Assembly (NCBI GenBank): GCA_020543525.1
Contig: JAHYIO010000039.1
Coordinates: forward strand, 2,108,001 to 2,172,000
Reading direction: 5' to 3'
Source of the DNA: Coriolopsis trogii
Lineage: Eukaryota; Basidiomycota; Agaricomycetes; Polyporales; Polyporaceae
DNA length: 64,000 nucleotides
The position numbers and the translations under genes are program-made. Shown here one piece after another: positions 59,262-64,000 of the stretch. The notes under the pieces are model-generated. The model had not been told where the DNA came from, searched no databases, and saw nothing but the letters and a program-made list of their open reading frames with translations. Position 1 is the stretch's first letter, and every line of letters starts with the position of its first letter.

Positions 59262-61305
59262 GAACTGCGTGCTATAGAAAAGGGGGAGGGTACATACGTA
59301 TGAATTTCGCTTTAGGCAACATAATCGACTATATTGTGGTCACGTTTAGTGATTGAAGGTGATTCACTTTCCATCAAATAGTCATACCCGTTTCTCGCCG
59401 CGGCGAAGTCTCTCAACGCGGGTCTTGCCACCGAACGTACACACCCCTCCTTTCTGATGCGCTTCGAGATCCCAGTACAACACCACCGTGATTCTTGCGA
59501 CGGTCTACTTGGTATATCGGACGTTCGTCACTGCAATCCTGCGATGTGGCACGTCTCATAAGCACGGGTTAAGAATGAAATTGAAGATGAGGAGACCGTA
59601 CCGCGGTAATATCGACTCGCGAGGATGCGCAACTATCGCACTCTCTTGGCGCAAGGTCGGAAGTCTGCCTGGTGAGCAACCTTAAGAGTACTGGGAGTAC
59701 ATTTCGAACGTCAATCAATGAGAAAGAACCCCTGTGATCTGTTAACTCCGATCAGATAGCAGAGAGAAGAATTGGGTGGCGGAGCAGATGCTGGGTACTC
59801 TTTGATTGTTCGGCTCTTCTAGTTGGTTGAATATGGGCATTCGTCAGCTGGCTGGCCATTGCCACGCACATACATCATCACGAGAGTCTGCGCTACATAG
59901 AAGCCACGAGCATGTTTCTTGGCAGACTGCTGCGATTATATGAGTGGAATACGCGCGCGTTGCCTTAAGATGACGAGCAGTGGTCAACACTGTGACATAT
60001 GTGAATTAAAACTACAAAGCGGCGCACGTCTGTCATGCCCCCGCCGCATGACACCGGCCATCCCGAACTTGAGGTTGACTGCGCCGCGAGCCACCCGAAG
60101 AGCCATCGGGAATGGAGGCGTATTTGATACGGAGAGCAAGACAGGCTACAGTGTCGCCATGTCGATACGCACTCACGATTAGCGGCCAAAAGCAAGCAGC
60201 AAGAGTTGATGTTCATTGAGTGGCTGTTTCTATGACCGGGCTTGGAGGGATACAATGGCGACAGCGAAACTCACTACCAAGACATCCAATCGTATCCACT
60301 TCCTCTTTCAGAGTCCCTCAGCGTATGATTAAACACTCGAACTGGTCATGGCGAAATGCATTTCATCGCGCTTCTGCATATCGAGATCATGAAGGCGAAG
60401 CCCGGCCGCACGCAGGTGCATGCAGCTGCTGAGGATGGTCGAGCGGAACGGCGTTGAAGAGTTTACAATCTTGTAGATGTGCCGCGGTGTCTGGGTCAAC
60501 TAGTGCAGGGTTGCGACAGATAGATCGAGCTCGAGATGGACGAGTAACAGTCTGCTGAGAGAGGCGCAGTAGAATAGGCGCCTGAGAACGACGTATCACA
60601 CACCCGGCACGCCCCGACGGAGGCGTCTAGTAAGCCCGGGCTGGCGCTCGAGTCTCCGAACGTTCGCGTCTGGGCCTACTATATACTGTTGACATGGGCA
60701 GTGAGTAGTTGAGTCACTAGTCGGTAATTGCCTTCACTGACGTCCGGTTTAGTTTTGGCAGGACGCAGTCCGGACTCGGGAGCCCGTCCTGCAGCATGCG
60801 GCATGCCGTCGCGCAAAGTGTCGCAGACGGTGCCTAATTCCCTTACTTAGCGTCAACACCCGCCCAGGCGATGCTCGACAACTGAGGGCCCCTAGTTCAG
60901 CGGTCGTCTTCTCCTCATACATATACAATTACAGCCTTACACTGACCTCGTCAAACTCTGAGTCAGATTTTAGATATCACCGCCGGCGTCACTCCCTGCA
61001 TACGACTATGGTGAGTGAGAATACCTCGGAAGTACTCTTAGATGCCTCGAACCGTATCACAGCGCTCCTTCTAACTAAGGTATCTTTACGATCTGCAGCT
61101 TTGAGCCCTCGAGGGTGAAACGTCAAAGCCCCATTCTCCGAAGCAAGTATCCGCCAGACGACGTCGTGACTAGAGATGAACAGGAAGTATGAACAGAGGA
61201 ACCATCATGATCAACGCCATACCGTATGTCAGAAGCTGATGGACCTCGATAGAACTCCCACACGATAGCCCAACTTGAATGGTCTCTCGAACCCAGGATA
61301 CAACG
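59262..61305. other. Long intergenic spacer
   Basis: About 2 kb without a supported gene on either strand; the longest frames are under 100 codons and lack motifs. It contains the promoter side of TM5 and the 3' flank of TM6. Confidence 0.5.
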
Positions 61306-63140
61306 TCAATTGTGTTCGTACGGAGGGGGTAAGGATAGAATAACCTCGTGCATGATTCCCTCGCCACTGACGAGTTCATCCAGAGGTCCTCCGGCCAGTC
61401 TAACTCCGCCATCCGTCGCATAGACCATGTGCCTCCCCATCCCAGCATCTTCTTCCAGCGGTGGTTCAGCCGGGACTTCATGCGTTTGTGTTTGCGGCGG
61501 CAAGGATTGTACGACGGTATCGGAGCCCCTCCTCCGCGGAGTGTGGAGAGAAGTCGACAGCTCGCCTTCGCATGCGCGGAGAGTCTTTTCCTCATCCGCC
61601 TGCTTGTCTTCATCACGAGAGGGATCTCGAGCGTAATTGTTTGTGAGAGCAGGAGCGTCGGCAGCGATGGTTGCCTGACTCGCGGCCGTGGACTGTGAAG
61701 GTTCTGGGCAGGTGCTACTCGTCTCCTCGTTCGCATCATGGCCGTCTCGTGCTGCCAACAGCTGAGATGACGGACGCAGAGAGGATGTCAGTCTGAGGGA
61801 GTGCGACTCGCTCGTGTGAGATAAGTGAGCTGTGGTGATAAACGCGTCTCTCGATGGACCGCGTGTTCCTGCGGGGCCGTGATGGTTAATTCCTATACGT
61901 AGATTGTCAGTTCATGGAGATGACGGGCTCACCTTGAACTCCTTTTACTCCTGAGCGCATGCGCTTGCGTCGCCTATATAGAATGGCCATCAGACACAAC
62001 AAGACTGCCATGCATCCGACGACGAGGCCAACGATGAGACTAATGGGCGGCCTATGCCCAGCAGACCCAGACTGTAACGCGGAACTGACGGTGGGAGACG
62101 ATGTTGATTCCGTGGAGCTGGTCATACTAGTGACAGTACCTGATCCCGAACGGGTTGGCGGTGATTGAGAGTTGGCGGACGACGGCATAGTCTGAGAAGT
62201 GGCTCCGCTTTCGTCATGGTTAGTAGATCCCGGAGAACTTGGCAAACTCGAGAGGGAGATCGTGGATGACAGGGACGGGCGTCCGAGTCCGCCGGTGGGC
62301 GTTGTCTGAGAACTCGACGCTGGGAGAGAAGTTGTGTCTTCCTGTTGAGTCGTTGGGGTCTGGATAGATACTGTGGATGACGAAGATATATGGGTTGTTT
62401 GCTGTGGCGGAGGGGCAACTGGACTAGTCGTAGAACTGGGCTGAGTGTTAGATTGTGTTGAAGATTCGGACGTTCCTTCATCCAGGCAGCTGTCGTCACT
62501 ACTTGGATGCACCGTCGCGCCCAAGGTAGAACTATCCCCGACATTATCGAAGAGCTCAAAAAAGGCGTCCGTCCCTGCGGGAACATTCGTAGCCCAATTG
62601 AAGGATGTGTCAAACGTCCCCTCGAGGATTGGTCCAGTCTTGCCATTGAGAAGTATGGCAAACACGTACGGCGGTGTTCCGCCATCCCATCGAAAGGTGG
62701 TAATGTGGCATTGTTGAACGGCTGAAGTAAGAATAAGGCGGAAATCATCATTTTGGCGGGAGCTCAGCGCAGCCACACGGGAGTGTAGCGTTGACAGGAG
62801 GAGAGCTTGGCAGCAGAGCCGAGACAATTTAGCTGCTTGAATGTACCATATCTGTACCGCGTTGGGAAAGCCAACGGCACTCACATAGGACATAGACCTT
62901 AAGTGAGAACACCGATTGCCTCTGCACATAAGAGAGGTTAGCATACTCAGGCAGCAATACAGGACACAACAAACTCACTCCCTCGTTGCCCCAAGGTCCT
63001 CTGCGCACAATGAGCCCAAGGTCCTTGATAGCCACTTCGCCTGCAACCGTAACACATTTCCTAATTGCCGCAGCGGAGAGCACTGAGAAAGCCTGGCTTG
63101 GCAAATTGATGCTCATAATATCACTAATACTCCTGGTCAT
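61306..63140 (-). CDS. Single-pass membrane protein with PPPY tail (member TM6)
   Basis: The tail exon (61892-61306) and the main exon (to 61933) are firm; their 40-base intron (gtgagc...tatag) restores frame in G-V-Q-G-I-N-H-H. The main exon has a hydrophobic leader (R-L-C-C-Q-A-L-L-L-S-T-L), the luminal domain V-Q-Q-C-H-I-T-T-F-R-W-D-G-G-T-P-P-Y-V-F, N-W-A-T-N-V-P-A-G-T and S-D-D-S-C, a Ser/Thr stalk, one span (L-I-V-G-L-V-V-G-C-M-A-V-L-L) and Y-R-R-R-K-R. The tail ends T-D-G-G-V-R-L-A-G-G-P ... L-P-P-P-Y-E-H-N. The 5' end is inferred: ATG 63140 begins an exon ending G-N-E-G, followed by an intron with a perfect tgctaac branch, a short exon (R-Q-S-V-F-S-L-K) and another intron, all in phase. 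That gives an N-terminal extension like TM1; alternatively these are 5' UTR exons. Confidence 0.78.
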
Positions 63141-63702
63141 CTTTCAGCAGCGACGTGTCACAAAGCGGTTAGTCAAATCCACGAAAAACGTCAATGGACA
63201 GAACACACCAGGTGAAGGTGATGCAGAAGGACGTGCGCCCAATTCGCTCCGTGTGCGCCAAGAGTGGATGGGGGTCCGAAGGGCAGACCGTGTGGAGGTT
63301 AGCATGGATATAAAAGAACCAGACATGCGCGACCCTGGAGTACAGCAGGCAACTCGCCGGATCCCACACTTAAGCTGCTGGAGTGCTCCTGGCAACAACA
63401 CCGAAGTATGGCGGGCATCACAGTCGCCGAATGCATTCTCTGATGATTCTGAACTTCTCGTACTTCTTCGGGTGCGTATTGGCTGCCTGACTATCTGTAG
63501 TAGACCGACATCAGGTTATATGAGAATCTTCCACTGTATATGGGTAAGATCAATAGATGTGCCCTTGTAATATCAGGGAACTCACGGGGCGTGACAGCGC
63601 AGAGTCATCGATGTCATATTGTCCAATTTAGAAGCTGATTGATGTACTTGAATGCACCGACCGCACACTCGCACAGTGTTCTGACAGGCCCAGGCTACAC
63701 CA
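63141..63702. other. Intergenic spacer
   Basis: Between the 5' end of TM6 and the 3' end of TM7. No gene recognised; a plus-strand frame at 62986-63570 is the shadow of the TM6 5' exons and has no motif. Confidence 0.5.
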
Positions 63703-63999
63703 TCAATAACGCTGATACGGAGGGGGAAGCACAAGCGAAAACTGTTGCCCAATCGTCTCCACACCATGAAGTTCGTCCGGAGGTCCTCCAGACAATCGGA
63801 TTCCACCATCCAACTCGTACTGAATGTGCGCGTCCCTTCCCACAACGTCTTCCAACTGTGCGTCGCCTAGCGACTCTTGATGAATGGAATGGTGTGGTTG
63901 CGGGAATCGTACTAGGGTATCGGACCCTCGGACTCTTGAGGTAGGTGGAGAACGTGGCAGCTCATGATCACGCGCCGCAAGGGTGCTCGGTGTCGTTGT
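63703..63999 (-). CDS. C-terminal tail of a further PPPY family member (TM7, runs off the window)
   Basis: The minus-strand frame is open from the window edge to TGA at 63703. It encodes a polar cytoplasmic tail that reads D-A-H-I-Q-Y-E-L-D-G-G-I-R-L-S-G-G-P-P-D-E-L and ends F-S-L-V-L-P-P-P-Y-Q-R-Y. The box differs from its paralogs by two conservative changes (Val to Ile, Ala to Ser). The membrane span and luminal part must lie beyond base 64000. It extends the array to the edge, so more members may follow. Confidence 0.85.
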   Translation of the reverse strand, partial: TTTPSTLAARDHELPRSPPTSRVRGSDTLVRFPQPHHSIHQESLGDAQLEDVVGRDAHIQYELDGGIRLSGGPPDELHGVETIGQQFSLVLPPPYQRY

Positions 64000-64000
64000 C

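Noticed and set aside
1..64000. tRNA, rRNA, CRISPR array or bacterial-type regulatory elements
   Set aside because: No cloverleaf-like segment with CCA-type ends, rRNA core words or regularly spaced repeats were noticed by eye; a tRNAscan/Infernal run would be needed to exclude small RNAs.

Overview
The window looks like nuclear DNA from a mushroom-forming basidiomycete (Agaricomycetes; a polypore-like fungus is my inference). Genes carry many 45-65 base introns with GTRNGT donors and CTRAC-like branch sites. The families present (DUF6533 and DUF6534 membrane proteins, nicotinate/allantoate-type MFS permeases, mucin-like single-pass membrane proteins) are typical of that group. No bacterial operons, rRNA, tRNA or CRISPR were seen.

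Layout. 1-11 kb: the 3' end of an isoprenylcysteine methyltransferase-like (ICMT) gene, a secreted sphingomyelinase D/phospholipase D-like enzyme, a complete ICMT-like paralog, and a DHA1-type drug/proton antiporter. 10.5-13 kb: a DUF6533 membrane protein and a broken 5' copy of it. 14.7-46 kb: a transporter-rich block with four apparently intact anion:cation symporter (ACS, Dal5/Tna1-like) MFS genes, two ruined copies of the same family, a sugar porter, a DUF6534 protein and the first member of a membrane-protein family. One ACS copy is split by a 1.6-kb TIR/TA transposon, and a second short inverted-repeat element sits beside it.

47-64 kb: a one-direction (minus strand) array of cell-surface genes. 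Five members there, plus one at 18-20 kb, end in a shared cytoplasmic signature: a D-G-G-[VI]-R-L-[AS]-G-G-P box followed by an L/F-P-P-P-Y end. The full-length members have a luminal aromatic/Gly/Pro domain, a Ser/Thr-rich stalk and one membrane span. PPxY is the known ligand of WW domains, so these look like surface receptors whose tails could recruit Rsp5/Nedd4-type ubiquitin ligases or other WW proteins (inference). The most striking gene (47.1-48.9 kb) joins the ectodomain of a neighbouring secreted-protein family to this membrane/PPPY tail, through an intron at the same codon and phase as in the free secreted paralog at 54.6-56.1 kb. I consider this array and its domain shuffling the main candidate for an undescribed system.

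Exon borders were inferred by eye from splice signals and paralog comparison; several 5' ends are uncertain and are marked so.
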